From JBBTUF01 sp038063855 (GTDB lineage Bacteria > Patescibacteriota > Minisyncoccia > Ryanbacterales > GWA2-47-10b): a DNA stretch of 21,147 bases. Below, piece by piece: positions 7,939 to 13,992 of this stretch. Below the pieces are notes generated by a model. The model ran no database searches. It saw only the letters and a program-made list of their open reading frames with translations, and had not been told where the DNA came from. Position 1 is the stretch's first letter; every line of letters starts with the position of its first letter. The stretch lies in NCBI GenBank assembly GCA_038063855.1, contig JBBTUF010000010.1:1-21147 (forward strand), in the 5' to 3' direction. Both the position numbers and the translations under genes were made by a program.

Positions 7939-8035
7939 TCTTTTAATTATTATGTTAGTCTTAAATTTGTATCTTGAGGATAACATTCTTTATGACATCT
8001 TGTCATTTTTTTCTTTGGAGCAAGCAGAAAGAGCT

Positions 8036-9271
8036 ATGAAACTTACAACCATGCGTCGCATTGACAAGATCATCGGACAGCCAGTTTGCTTTGTTCTAAG
8101 TTGGTTTTATTGGTTGTTTGGTAGATTGTTGTATCGTTGTCACCATTTAGATGGGCAGCGTTGCGTTTTGTTCATTGAGTTATCTGAAATGGGTAGCACC
8201 ATCCTGGCATCACAAGCAATACAGCGAGTATCTAGTGATAATCCAAGCCATCCTCCGTGTTTTGTGATTTTTAAAAAAAATGTAGAAGGTTTACGACTGC
8301 TCAATTTATTCAAAGATGCCAATATATTTACAATACGAGATGACTCCATCGCGTCGCTTGTGGTCGATAGTTTTCGTTTTATGCTATTTTGTCGTGCTCG
8401 TGGCATTGACACAGCAATCGATCTTGAGCTTTTTACGCGTGTTTCGTCCATTCTGAGTTTAATCTCATGCGCTGGAACGCGAGTTGGTTTTTATAATTTT
8501 TTTGCGGAGGGGCTCTATCGTGGCGATCACCTCACACACAGGGTGCAGTATAATCCCTACTATCACATGTCTCAGAACTTCATGGCACTTGTTGAATCGT
8601 TGGAAGAAGATCCGACGGATGTTCCAATGGTTAAGCGTGCAATTCCTCTTTTGCCAATGACTTGCCGCGTGCCTGTAAGTCATACGGAATACGACTATAT
8701 GCGAAACGAGCTTGGCAAGTTTGTTGATCTCTCACAGCAACCAATATTAGTACTTTTTAATCATGATGCTGGGGAACTATTACCAATTCGTTCTTGGCCT
8801 ACTGGGCATTTTGCTGAGCTTGCACGGCTGTTGCTTAATTGGGATTCTAGAGTCATTGTGGTGTTGGTGGGGATTGAAAGTGCCATGGAAAGCGCTCATG
8901 AAATTATCAAAAAGGTTGACGATAAGCGTTGCGTCAGTTTTGTCGGGTGCACTCGGACAATTCTCGATTTAGTCCAGCTTTTTCATCAAAGTAGCCTGCT
9001 CGTAACTAATGATAGTGGTCCTGCTCATTTTGCTAGTTTAACTGAGATCCCAAGTATTACATTATTTGGACCAGAGACGCCGCAACTATACGGACCCTTA
9101 GGGAAGAACAAGATAAACTTATTTAAAGGTCTCGCTTGTAGCCCCTGTCTTACTGCATTTAACCACCGAAATAGTCCGTGTAAAAACAACATATGTATGC
9201 AACAAATCTTGCCTACTGAGGTTTTTGAAATTGCTTTTAAACTACTTTCATTAAAATTTGTTGAGAAATGA
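8036..9271 (+). CDS. Glycosyltransferase family 9 (heptosyltransferase-like)
   Basis: A 411-residue cytoplasmic transferase with two Rossmann domains. The C-terminal GT9 signature is clear: SLLVTNDSGPAHFASL, then TLFGPETPQLYGPLG and the Cys-rich CSPCLTAFNHRNSPCKNNIC. The N-terminal domain has LFIELSEMGSTILASQAI, a drifted form of the usual 'GD-x-l-x-tp' motif. Known members transfer ADP-heptose or related sugars to lipid A core; without an outer membrane, the acceptor is probably another surface glycan. I start at the ATG at 8036 (AAAGAG upstream, MKLTTMRRIDK); a frame extends back to 7922 but its residues do not look conserved. It overlaps the methyltransferase by 4 nt. Confidence 0.8.
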   Translation: MKLTTMRRIDKIIGQPVCFVLSWFYWLFGRLLYRCHHLDGQRCVLFIELSEMGSTILASQAIQRVSSDNPSHPPCFVIFKKNVEGLRLLNLFKDANIFTIRDDSIASLVVDSFRFMLFCRARGIDTAIDLELFTRVSSILSLISCAGTRVGFYNFFAEGLYRGDHLTHRVQYNPYYHMSQNFMALVESLEEDPTDVPMVKRAIPLLPMTCRVPVSHTEYDYMRNELGKFVDLSQQPILVLFNHDAGELLPIRSWPTGHFAELARLLLNWDSRVIVVLVGIESAMESAHEIIKKVDDKRCVSFVGCTRTILDLVQLFHQSSLLVTNDSGPAHFASLTEIPSITLFGPETPQLYGPLGKNKINLFKGLACSPCLTAFNHRNSPCKNNICMQQILPTEVFEIAFKLLSLKFVEK

Positions 9272-10137
9272 ATAACAGTATGTTGTCTGAATTATTATTA
9301 ATTCGCTGTCCTGTATGTGGCAATGATAAGAATAGAGAACTTTTTCAAAAACAAGGCTTTCATATTGTTTGTTGTTCGATATGTAATCTCGTTTTTGTAA
9401 ATCCACGCTTGTCAAAAGATGCATTGAAAAGATTATATAATTCAGATGTCATATCAAAGACTGAGTACTACCTATCTACAGCAGAAGAAGACAAGAAGAG
9501 CTTTATCAGGCGTCTAAATCTGATCGAGCGTTATTGTAATCCTGGGCGGTTGCTTGACATTGGCTGCGGGCCAGGGATTTTTATGTCAGTTGCGAAGGAG
9601 CGCGGTTGGGCTGTCTTTGGGGTCGATATCAATACAGCTTCAGTTGAGCAATGTAGTAAAATTGATCTTAAGGTAACTGCTGGTGCATTTCCTCACCATG
9701 ATTTAGAAAATCAACTTTTTAATGTCATTGTAATGAATGATGCTATCGAACATTTTTCTCATCCGCGCCAAGTCTTGGCGGAAGCATACAAGCTACTTGA
9801 GACCGGAGGGTTGCTTTTTATTTCAACGCCAGATATCAAATCTTTAATAGCGCGTGTTAGTGGATCCCGCTGGTTGCACATGAAGCCAATTGAGCATTTA
9901 ACATATTTTGATCGAAATACAATTAGTAGGTTACTCGCCGAGGTTGGGTTTAAAGTTCTACACTATGACTCTATCGGTAGGTATCGAAGTTTGCGATTAA
10001 TAATCGATCGTATTTCAACATATAGCAGTCTATTGAGTAGGATCATAAGTTATATCATCCCGACTTGGTTTAGTCGGCATATTTCTGTCCCAGTAAATCC
10101 CGGTGATGAGATGGTGATAATCGCACAAAGGAGTTAA
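9268..10137 (+). CDS. Class I SAM methyltransferase with N-terminal zinc ribbon
   Basis: A 289-residue enzyme. Residues 10-45 hold a zinc ribbon (CPVCGND ... CCSICNLVFVNPR). The methyltransferase domain follows with motif I LLDIGCGPGIFMSVA, the acidic VFGVDIN, and NVIVMNDAIEHFSHP (Methyltransf_23/UbiG-like). Similar proteins occur in polysaccharide and O-antigen loci, where they methylate sugars or nucleotide-sugars. The start overlaps the GT9 stop as ATGA, so the two are translationally coupled and probably act in one glycan pathway. The exact substrate cannot be read from sequence. Confidence 0.8.
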   Translation: MNNSMLSELLLIRCPVCGNDKNRELFQKQGFHIVCCSICNLVFVNPRLSKDALKRLYNSDVISKTEYYLSTAEEDKKSFIRRLNLIERYCNPGRLLDIGCGPGIFMSVAKERGWAVFGVDINTASVEQCSKIDLKVTAGAFPHHDLENQLFNVIVMNDAIEHFSHPRQVLAEAYKLLETGGLLFISTPDIKSLIARVSGSRWLHMKPIEHLTYFDRNTISRLLAEVGFKVLHYDSIGRYRSLRLIIDRISTYSSLLSRIISYIIPTWFSRHISVPVNPGDEMVIIAQRS

Positions 10138-10159
10138 GCATTGAGATGAAGTTAATTTT

Positions 10160-10921
10160 ATGACTAATAAAAATATTCATACACATCATATCATAGCAGT
10201 ACTGCCAGCCTACAACGCTGCAAAAACACTTGAGCGAACGCTTAATGATATACCAAGAGGATGGGTGAACGATATTATTTTAGTTGACGATGCAAGTCGT
10301 GATAACACAGTTGAGGTTGCGCGAAGGCTTGGAATTAAGACTTTTGTTCATCAAAAAAATAAGGGTTATGGGGGCAACCAAAAGACATGTTATAAAGAGG
10401 CGCTTGCGTTAGGTGCTGATATCGTTGTTATGGTGCATCCTGATCATCAATATGACCCAAAAGCGATCCCGCAGCTTATTAAGCCGATTATAGAGGGTCG
10501 AGCCGATGCAGTTTTTGGCTCGCGCATGATGGTAAAACAAAATGCACTCACAGGAGGTATGCCATACTGGAAATTTATTGCAAATATATTGTTAACAGGG
10601 ATTGAAAACTTTGTTTTAGGGCTTCACTTGAGCGAATATCATTCAGGATTTCGAGCGTACAGTAGGAAAGTTTTGGAAGCTGTGCCATTTGAGCGAAATT
10701 CTGATGATTTTGTATTTGATACAGAAATTATTATTCAGCTTAGAGTGGGCAATTTTCGTGTGTCAGAAGTGCCCATTCAGACAAGATATTTCCCCGGAGC
10801 TTCGATGATAGGTCTTTCGCGTAGTATCCGATATGGTTTAGGGATCTTGCAGGCTCTCGGAAAGTATCTTTTTTTTAAAAATGGCTTAAAACAATACGAG
10901 CAATTTTGCATAAAAAAATAG
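10160..10921 (+). CDS. Glycosyltransferase family 2 (polyprenyl-phosphate sugar synthase-like)
   Basis: A 253-residue GT-A enzyme: IIAVLPAYNAAKTLERTL, LVDDASRDNT (nucleotide-binding DD), ADIVVMVHPDHQYDP (equivalent to the metal-binding DxD region, here PDHQ), then GSRMM and a C-terminal YHSGFRAYSRKVLE. It resembles DPM1-type and other short GT2 proteins that load a sugar on polyprenyl phosphate. No obvious membrane helices are seen except a weak hydrophobic stretch near 138-155. It could supply the lipid-linked donor for the two GT-C enzymes upstream, which use such donors; this is inference. It lies 22 nt after the methyltransferase, probably in the same operon. Confidence 0.8.
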   Translation: MTNKNIHTHHIIAVLPAYNAAKTLERTLNDIPRGWVNDIILVDDASRDNTVEVARRLGIKTFVHQKNKGYGGNQKTCYKEALALGADIVVMVHPDHQYDPKAIPQLIKPIIEGRADAVFGSRMMVKQNALTGGMPYWKFIANILLTGIENFVLGLHLSEYHSGFRAYSRKVLEAVPFERNSDDFVFDTEIIIQLRVGNFRVSEVPIQTRYFPGASMIGLSRSIRYGLGILQALGKYLFFKNGLKQYEQFCIKK

Positions 10922-10964
10922 CGGGAGTTATGCACTTATCCTATGGGCAGGGGTAGCCACTTTT

Positions 10965-10972
10965 GCTACTAT
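10965..10972 (+). promoter_or_regulatory. Promoter of the second pilin gene (leaderless)
   Basis: TGCTACTAT: -10 TACTAT (10967-10972) with extended TGn. The ATG at 10979 follows 6 nt later, so transcription would begin at or next to the start codon. No Shine-Dalgarno could be transcribed. Confidence 0.5.
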
Positions 10973-10978
10973 TAACGC

Positions 10979-11524
10979 ATGAGAATCCAGACAAAAATGA
11001 AGTTTGCTTTTACTCTCGTTGAGCTTTTAGTGGTTGTGTCAATCATCGGTCTGCTCGTGTCTATCGTGCTTGCAAGTTTGAACTCTGCGCGTATTAAGTC
11101 ACGTGATACTCGTAGAGTGAGCGATATCCGCGAGATTCGTAGCGCATTGGAATTGTATTATACCGACAATCAAGAATATCCAGACGATATTTATGCTACA
11201 AGTGGCTCGATTACAGGGAAATATATCGCCGTTGTGTCGAAAGATCCACGAGGTACTAACTATCCTTATAATGCGCTTCAGATTAATTCGGCAAGCCCAG
11301 CCGACTGCGTACTGGCTACAGGGAAATGTTTTTTTTATCATCTTGGTGCTCTGTTGGAAAATGGTTTACCTGGCGGTCCTGATGTACTGAAGTCCGATAG
11401 AGATTTGTATAAGGGTGCTCCTGTTCCAACTGCGCGTGACTTTGAGGGGTTTTCTGTCGCTTGTAATGCTACTGAATCAATCCTTCCGACAACTGACGAT
11501 GGTTGTTATGATATCGCACCGTAG
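10979..11524 (+). CDS. Second type IV prepilin, Ala at -1
   Basis: A 181-residue prepilin closely similar in plan to the one at 3566: leader MRIQTKMKFA, then FTLVELLVVVSIIGLLVSI with Glu+5, a helix ending in SARIKSRDTRRVSDI, a FYHLGALLE motif and a C-terminal GCYDIAP. The residue before the cleavage site is Ala instead of the nearly invariant Gly, so processing by PilD may be slower or altered. Cys residues in the head (DCVLATGKC and ACNATES...DGC) suggest two disulfides. It probably stands just upstream of where pilD ancestrally lay, before TA modules were inserted. It may be a minor or alternative pilin. Confidence 0.88.
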   Translation: MRIQTKMKFAFTLVELLVVVSIIGLLVSIVLASLNSARIKSRDTRRVSDIREIRSALELYYTDNQEYPDDIYATSGSITGKYIAVVSKDPRGTNYPYNALQINSASPADCVLATGKCFFYHLGALLENGLPGGPDVLKSDRDLYKGAPVPTARDFEGFSVACNATESILPTTDDGCYDIAP

Positions 11525-11549
11525 TGTACGGTTGGATATTTAATTTAAT

Positions 11550-11603
11550 ATGACCCTCGCATTTCTTTTTCTCTTCGGGCGTGCAGTTAGGAGTTTTTTA
11601 TAA
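11550..11603 (+). repeat. Decayed copy 1 of the pilD 5' end (R1)
   Basis: Encodes MTLAFLFLFGRAVRSFL then stop, recognisably the first 17 codons of pilD (MMLAFLFFFGLAIGSFL at 13993). The first 31 nt are identical to copy 2. It is the most altered of the three copies (Arg, Val and Arg substitutions, premature stop). It lies 25 nt after the pilin stop and before the AbrB-PIN module. Confidence 0.85.
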
Positions 11604-11621
11604 CAGAAAAGAGGAATGCCA

Positions 11622-11658
11622 AGGTGTAAAATCCAAGGTGAGACCTTGGAGGGCACCT
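11622..11658 (+). promoter_or_regulatory. Inverted repeat upstream of the abrB-PIN promoter
   Basis: TCCAAGGT (11632-11639), loop GAG, ACCTTGGA (11643-11650): a perfect 8-bp stem, enlarged by an outer AGGTG (11622-11626) / CACCT (11654-11658). No T tract, so an operator or structured element rather than a terminator. A near-identical stem precedes hicB at the same distance. Confidence 0.55.
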
Positions 11659-11663
11659 GCGGT

Positions 11664-11691
11664 TTGATTTTTACCTTCGGTGAGATATACT
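11664..11691 (+). promoter_or_regulatory. Promoter of the AbrB-PIN module (leaderless)
   Basis: -35 TTGATT (11664-11669), 16-nt spacer, -10 TATACT (11686-11691). The ATG at 11699 follows 7 nt later, at the predicted start of transcription. Confidence 0.7.
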
Positions 11692-11698
11692 ATATACC

Positions 11699-11950
11699 AT
11701 GAACCAGTCTATCGTCACAAAAATTAGGAAAGGGAAGATTACCTTACCAAAAGGGCTTCAAGAAAAATGGGGTACCGATGAGGTAGTGTTTGTGCAGAGT
11801 AAAGATGGCTTATATATTAAGCCTGTTATGCCCGCCACGCTTGCTACATTAGAGTCAAGGTTAAGAAAGTTGGGAAAGCTTATTTCGTTCGGTGATGTTC
11901 GTGCTGCCATAAAGCAAGCCAGGCGGAAAACATATGCGAGTCGTACTTGA
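11699..11950 (+). CDS. AbrB/SpoVT-type antitoxin
   Basis: An 83-residue protein. Residues 1-48 form a swapped-hairpin AbrB DNA-binding domain (IVTKIRKGKITLPKGLQEKWG, then DEVVFVQSKDGLYIKPV). The rest (residues 50-83) is a helix-rich basic tail likely to wrap the toxin. It should bind its own promoter and neutralise the PIN RNase encoded next, whose ATG lies 17 nt inside this gene, implying coupled translation. The gene sits on a leaderless promoter preceded by an inverted repeat. It is the first module of the TA array. Confidence 0.8.
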   Translation: MNQSIVTKIRKGKITLPKGLQEKWGTDEVVFVQSKDGLYIKPVMPATLATLESRLRKLGKLISFGDVRAAIKQARRKTYASRT

Positions 11951-12347
11951 TACAAATATTCTAATCTCTTCATTGCTTTTTCAGAAACAGCTCGGTAGGT
12001 TTGAAACTATGATAAAACAGGGAGTTATCACTCCATGTTTTATTATGACAACATTTAAAGAGTTTCAAAATGTATTACAATATGAAAAATTTCAGAACGC
12101 GTTTCATACCGCTGATATAACCGCTCAACAGATTATCGAAGCACTCATATCCAAAAGTTTGATATTTGCTGATCCGCCAAAAATTACTCATGTAGTTACC
12201 GATGAGCCTGATAATTTTATTCTTGCTGCAGGCTTAGCCGCTAAAGTTTCGTATATTATAACAGGTGACGGTCTGCTTTTAGCTTTAAACAATTTTCAAA
12301 ATATTCCGATTGTATCGCCTCGGCTGTTTCTTGCTGTGGTTGAATAA
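11934..12347 (+). CDS. PIN-domain toxin (COG1569-like)
   Basis: A 137-residue PIN RNase. Acidic residues expected at the metal site are visible: D6 in VVLDTNILISSLL, E43 in TTFKEFQNVL, D90/D93 in TDEPDNFILAAGLA and D112 in YIITGDGLLLAL. The C-terminus NIPIVSPRLFLAVVE matches the 'putative TA system toxin component, PIN family' group. It overlaps the AbrB gene by 17 nt. Its stop is 1 nt from pilD copy 2, so there is no space for a terminator. The toxin is likely intact, since all metal ligands are present. Confidence 0.8.
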   Translation: MRVVLDTNILISSLLFQKQLGRFETMIKQGVITPCFIMTTFKEFQNVLQYEKFQNAFHTADITAQQIIEALISKSLIFADPPKITHVVTDEPDNFILAAGLAAKVSYIITGDGLLLALNNFQNIPIVSPRLFLAVVE

Positions 12348-12348
12348 T

Positions 12349-12402
12349 ATGACCCTCGCATTTCTTTTTCTCTTCGGGCTTGCAATTGGGGGTTTTCTGA
12401 AT
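12349..12402 (+). repeat. Decayed copy 2 of the pilD 5' end (R2)
   Basis: Encodes MTLAFLFLFGLAIGGFLN, the first 18 codons of pilD with few changes; the frame then runs through unrelated sequence to a stop at 12439-12441. The first 31 nt match copy 1 exactly. Differences from the resident pilD are largely at third codon positions, suggesting it was once part of a working gene. Confidence 0.88.
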
Positions 12403-12405
12403 AGA

Positions 12406-12424
12406 TCCAAGATGAGACCTTGGA
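12406..12424 (+). promoter_or_regulatory. Inverted repeat upstream of the hicB promoter
   Basis: TCCAAGAT (12406-12413), loop GAG, ACCTTGGA (12417-12424): the same stem as at 11632 with one mismatch. It starts 67 nt before the hicB ATG, the same distance as its counterpart from the abrB ATG. Confidence 0.5.
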
Positions 12425-12437
12425 TGGCGTCTGTGGT

Positions 12438-12465
12438 TTGATTTTTGCGCATCCTGCGTTATACT
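12438..12465 (+). promoter_or_regulatory. Promoter of the first hicBA module, with operator-like dyad
   Basis: -35 TTGATT (12438-12443), 16-nt spacer, -10 TATACT (12460-12465), ATG 7 nt later at 12473. The spacer holds CGCA-TCC-TGCG (12448-12458), a dyad that recurs in imperfect form in the other hicB promoter. Confidence 0.7.
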
Positions 12466-12472
12466 TAAATAT

Positions 12473-12718
12473 ATGCGAGCTCAAAAACAATTTAAAGTAC
12501 TCATTGAACGCGATGAAGATGGTTTTTTTGTGGCAACCGTACCAGCATTACCGGGGTGTTATACTCAAGCAAAAACCCTTCCCGACCTTTTGAAAAACGT
12601 GCGAGAAGCCATAGAGTTGTGTCTTTCTGTGGCAAAAACAAATCCACGATATCGCGCGCAAATCAAGCAATTTGCCCACGAACCAATGTTTGTTGGCATG
12701 GAAGTTGTCAATGTGTAG
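12473..12718 (+). CDS. hicB: HicB-family antitoxin
   Basis: An 81-residue protein with the degenerate RNase-H-like HicB fold: FKVLIERDEDGFFVATVPALPGCYTQAKTLPDLLKNVREAIELCL. The 'aP-lPGC-tqG-T-eEA--nvrEAi' pattern is typical. It neutralises HicA and usually represses its own operon. The C-terminal 35 residues carry no clear DNA-binding domain, so repression may need another element or complex. The hicA ATG lies 6 nt after its stop. The order hicB-hicA is the reverse of E. coli hicAB but common. Its leaderless promoter belongs to the shared cassette frame. Confidence 0.85.
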   Translation: MRAQKQFKVLIERDEDGFFVATVPALPGCYTQAKTLPDLLKNVREAIELCLSVAKTNPRYRAQIKQFAHEPMFVGMEVVNV

Positions 12719-12724
12719 TTTTTT

Positions 12725-12952
12725 ATGTCCCCACGAATTCCAATGTTGAAAGCGCGCGATCTCGCGCGCGTTTTATATCAATTAGGGTTTCGGCAGATTC
12801 GTCAGAGTGGGTCTCATGCTTTTTTCCAGCATCCAAATGGTCGCACTACGCTTGTGTCACGTCACGGTGGGGATGATATTGGGCGTGGTCTTTTGCGGCA
12901 GGTGTTACGGGAGATAAAATTATCGCCAGAAGAATTTATTTCGTTACTCTGA
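12725..12952 (+). CDS. hicA: HicA-family mRNA interferase toxin
   Basis: A 75-residue toxin with the dsRBD-like HicA fold: LKARDLARVLYQLGFRQIRQSGSHAFFQHPNGRTTLVSRHGG, then GRGLLRQVLREIKLSPEEFISLL. The catalytic His (H31, in SGSHAFF) is present, and HPNGRTTLVSRH matches the conserved strand. The ATG at 12743 (MLKARD) is an alternative start that fits the family's usual N-terminus. It appears intact. pilD copy 3 with its promoter remnant follows. Confidence 0.85.
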   Translation: MSPRIPMLKARDLARVLYQLGFRQIRQSGSHAFFQHPNGRTTLVSRHGGDDIGRGLLRQVLREIKLSPEEFISLL

Positions 12953-13001
12953 TTACATGGAAACCTATTTATACTTGGGCATGTAGATCGTATTTAAAAT
13001 A

Positions 13002-13085
13002 TGCTAAAATGAAAGAGTCATGACCCTCGCATTTCTATTTCTCTTTGGCCTCGCAATTGGGAGTTTTCTCATTGTGCTGGTGTTA
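13002..13085 (+). repeat. Decayed copy 3 of the pilD promoter and 5' end (R3)
   Basis: Carries a promoter-like TGCTAAAAT (13002-13010) and, 9 nt later, an ATG (13020) encoding MTLAFLFLFGLAIGSFLIVL and VL, homologous to pilD for about 22 codons. The resident pilD has TGCTATAAT with the same 9-nt gap, so the homology includes the promoter. The frame then leaves pilD (QSCKAEKLDCILRNC) and stops at 13131-13133. It is the longest, least decayed copy and the nearest to pilD. Confidence 0.88.
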
Positions 13086-13143
13086 CAAAGCTGCAAAGCC
13101 GAAAAGCTTGATTGTATTTTGAGAAATTGTTAAGGTATACGTT

Positions 13144-13482
13144 ATGGTAGGTATAAAAAAAGATTCGGTATCCATAAAAAATATAAAAATCGTTGTACGT
13201 CAAGCGGTGCACAGCGAAGTTGAAAATCTCGCGCGTATTGTCGCAAAGGGGTTTGAAAGTGTTGATAAACGCTTTGAACAAGTTAATAAACGCTTTGAAC
13301 AAGTTGACAGGCGTTTCGAATCGATTGAGTTTAAGCTAGAGCATATAGACACTCGGCTTGGGGTTGTCGAACACGACACTGCTGAAATCAGGCGCCACTT
13401 TATATATCGCGATGAGTTTGAAGATGCGCTCGCACGTATTACTCTCCTTGAAAAGAAACTTAATATTAAAAGTGGAAAATAA
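13144..13482 (+). CDS. Coiled-coil protein with heptad repeats
   Basis: A 112-residue hydrophilic protein. After a basic N-terminus (MVGIKKDSVSIKNIKIVVRQ) it has VDKRFEQ-VNKRFEQ-VDRRFES-IEFKLEH-IDTRLGV heptads (about residues 40-75), then an acidic/basic helix ending LEKKLNIKSGK. The first three heptads are encoded by a 21-bp tandem repeat (13261-13323). Such proteins are common in Patescibacteria near TA genes; function is unknown. It is related to the 44-aa protein at 2131. A TATACG (13136-13141) lies too close to the ATG to be its -10, so the promoter is unclear. It may be transcribed from the copy-3 promoter. Confidence 0.7.
   Translation: MVGIKKDSVSIKNIKIVVRQAVHSEVENLARIVAKGFESVDKRFEQVNKRFEQVDRRFESIEFKLEHIDTRLGVVEHDTAEIRRHFIYRDEFEDALARITLLEKKLNIKSGK
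13261..13323 (+). repeat. Three 21-bp tandem repeats inside the coiled-coil gene
   Basis: Units 13261-13281, 13282-13302 and 13303-13323 each encode one V(D/N)(K/R)RFE(Q/S) heptad. Units 1 and 2 differ by one base; unit 3 is more diverged. Slippage at such repeats could change coiled-coil length by whole heptads. Confidence 0.8.
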
Positions 13483-13490
13483 TACCGCGG

Positions 13491-13520
13491 TTGGATTTTT
13501 TTCGCATGCTACGTTATACT
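13491..13520 (+). promoter_or_regulatory. Promoter of the second hicBA module (leaderless)
   Basis: -35 TTGGAT (13491-13496), 18-nt spacer, -10 TATACT (13515-13520), ATG at 13527 after 6 nt. The 18 bases from CGCA (13503) through the -10 match 16 of 18 positions in the first hicB promoter (12448-12465), including the dyad in imperfect form. Confidence 0.65.
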
Positions 13521-13526
13521 AAATCT

Positions 13527-13751
13527 ATGATCAAAAGAGAGTTTACAGCTATATATCAAAAAAATAGGCGTTGGTTTTCTGCGTGGATTGAAGAAATCCC
13601 TGGCGTGAATACCCAAGGCCGTACGTTGCGAGAAGCACGAGAGAATCTCAAAGAAGCACTTTTTTTGGTACTTGAAACAAATCGCATTCTTTCAAGCGCG
13701 AAAGCAAAAAACTCAAAGCGGGAACTTTTACGAGTGGCAATGCCAGCATAG
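13527..13751 (+). CDS. hicB: HicB-family antitoxin (second copy)
   Basis: A 74-residue HicB: FTAIYQKNRRWFSAWIEEIPGVNTQGRTLREARENLKEALFLVLETNR. The 'EiPG-n-QGrT-eEArenL-eAi-lvle' pattern is typical of the subfamily paired with the HicA type encoded next, and differs from the first HicB in this window. I start at the ATG 13527; a TTG at 13491 is also in frame but falls in the -35 element. The C-terminus (SKRELLRVAMPA) is a short tail without a DNA-binding domain. The partner hicA is frameshifted, so this antitoxin may now be an orphan. Confidence 0.85.
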   Translation: MIKREFTAIYQKNRRWFSAWIEEIPGVNTQGRTLREARENLKEALFLVLETNRILSSAKAKNSKRELLRVAMPA

Positions 13752-13759
13752 GTAACAGT

Positions 13760-13949
13760 ATGAAGCGTATCCGTTTTGTGCGTTATTTATATAATCAGCG
13801 CTGTTTTTTTATTGCGCGAGGGTAAACGGCATTCAGTATTTTACAACCCAACAACAGAACGTACATCAACAGTGCCGCGGCATACTGAGGTCGATGATTT
13901 TTTAGTCAAAAAGATCTGTAAAGATCTTGATATTATTCCTCCACGATAG
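13760..13949 (+). pseudogene. hicA: HicA-family toxin with one-base frameshift
   Basis: Reading from ATG 13760 gives MKRIRFVRYLYNQRCFFIARG and a stop at 13823-13825. Removing one T from the T7 run (13804-13810) restores CFLLREGKRHSVFYNPTT, then ERTSTVPRHTEVDDF and VKKICKDLDIIPPR to the TAG at 13947-13949. The result is a full-length HicA of about 62 residues with the catalytic His (H24 in KRHSV) and the family's VPRH...(A/V)KKIC-DL-I-PP end. All other positions are clean, so the lesion is recent, a sequencing/assembly error at a homopolymer, or corrected by slippage. It starts 8 nt after hicB; an AGGT precedes it. Confidence 0.85.
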
Positions 13950-13975
13950 GATTATGTTTCTCGGCCATTAAATAT

Positions 13976-13989
13976 GCTATAATGTAAGG
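13976..13989 (+). promoter_or_regulatory. Promoter and short Shine-Dalgarno of pilD
   Basis: Extended -10 TGCTATAAT (13976... TATAAT 13978-13983). AAGG (13986-13989) lies 3 nt before the ATG at 13993 and 6 nt before the second ATG at 13996. Transcription would begin about 2-3 nt before 13993, leaving AAGG mostly untranscribed, so initiation is probably near-leaderless. Confidence 0.55.
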
Positions 13990-13992
13990 CAT

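Noticed and set aside
7922..8035. N-terminal extension of the GT9 gene to 7922
   Set aside because: It overlaps the divergent gene's start, and the residues before 8036 do not look like the family; the ATG at 8036 has a purine-rich AAAGAG upstream.
11632..11650. The TCCAAGGT hairpin as a terminator
   Set aside because: There is no T tract after it, and the same stem recurs at a fixed distance before another promoter.
11550..13085. The three repeated segments as an insertion sequence or CRISPR-like repeats
   Set aside because: There is no transposase, no terminal inverted repeats and spacing is 670-970 nt. The repeats translate to the start of PilD, so they are gene remnants.
13261..13323. 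21-bp tandem repeats as a CRISPR array or regulatory iteron
   Set aside because: They are in frame inside a coiled-coil gene and encode heptads.
13491..13526. TTG start for the second hicB
   Set aside because: The TTG lies in the -35 element and the added residues are not HicB-like.
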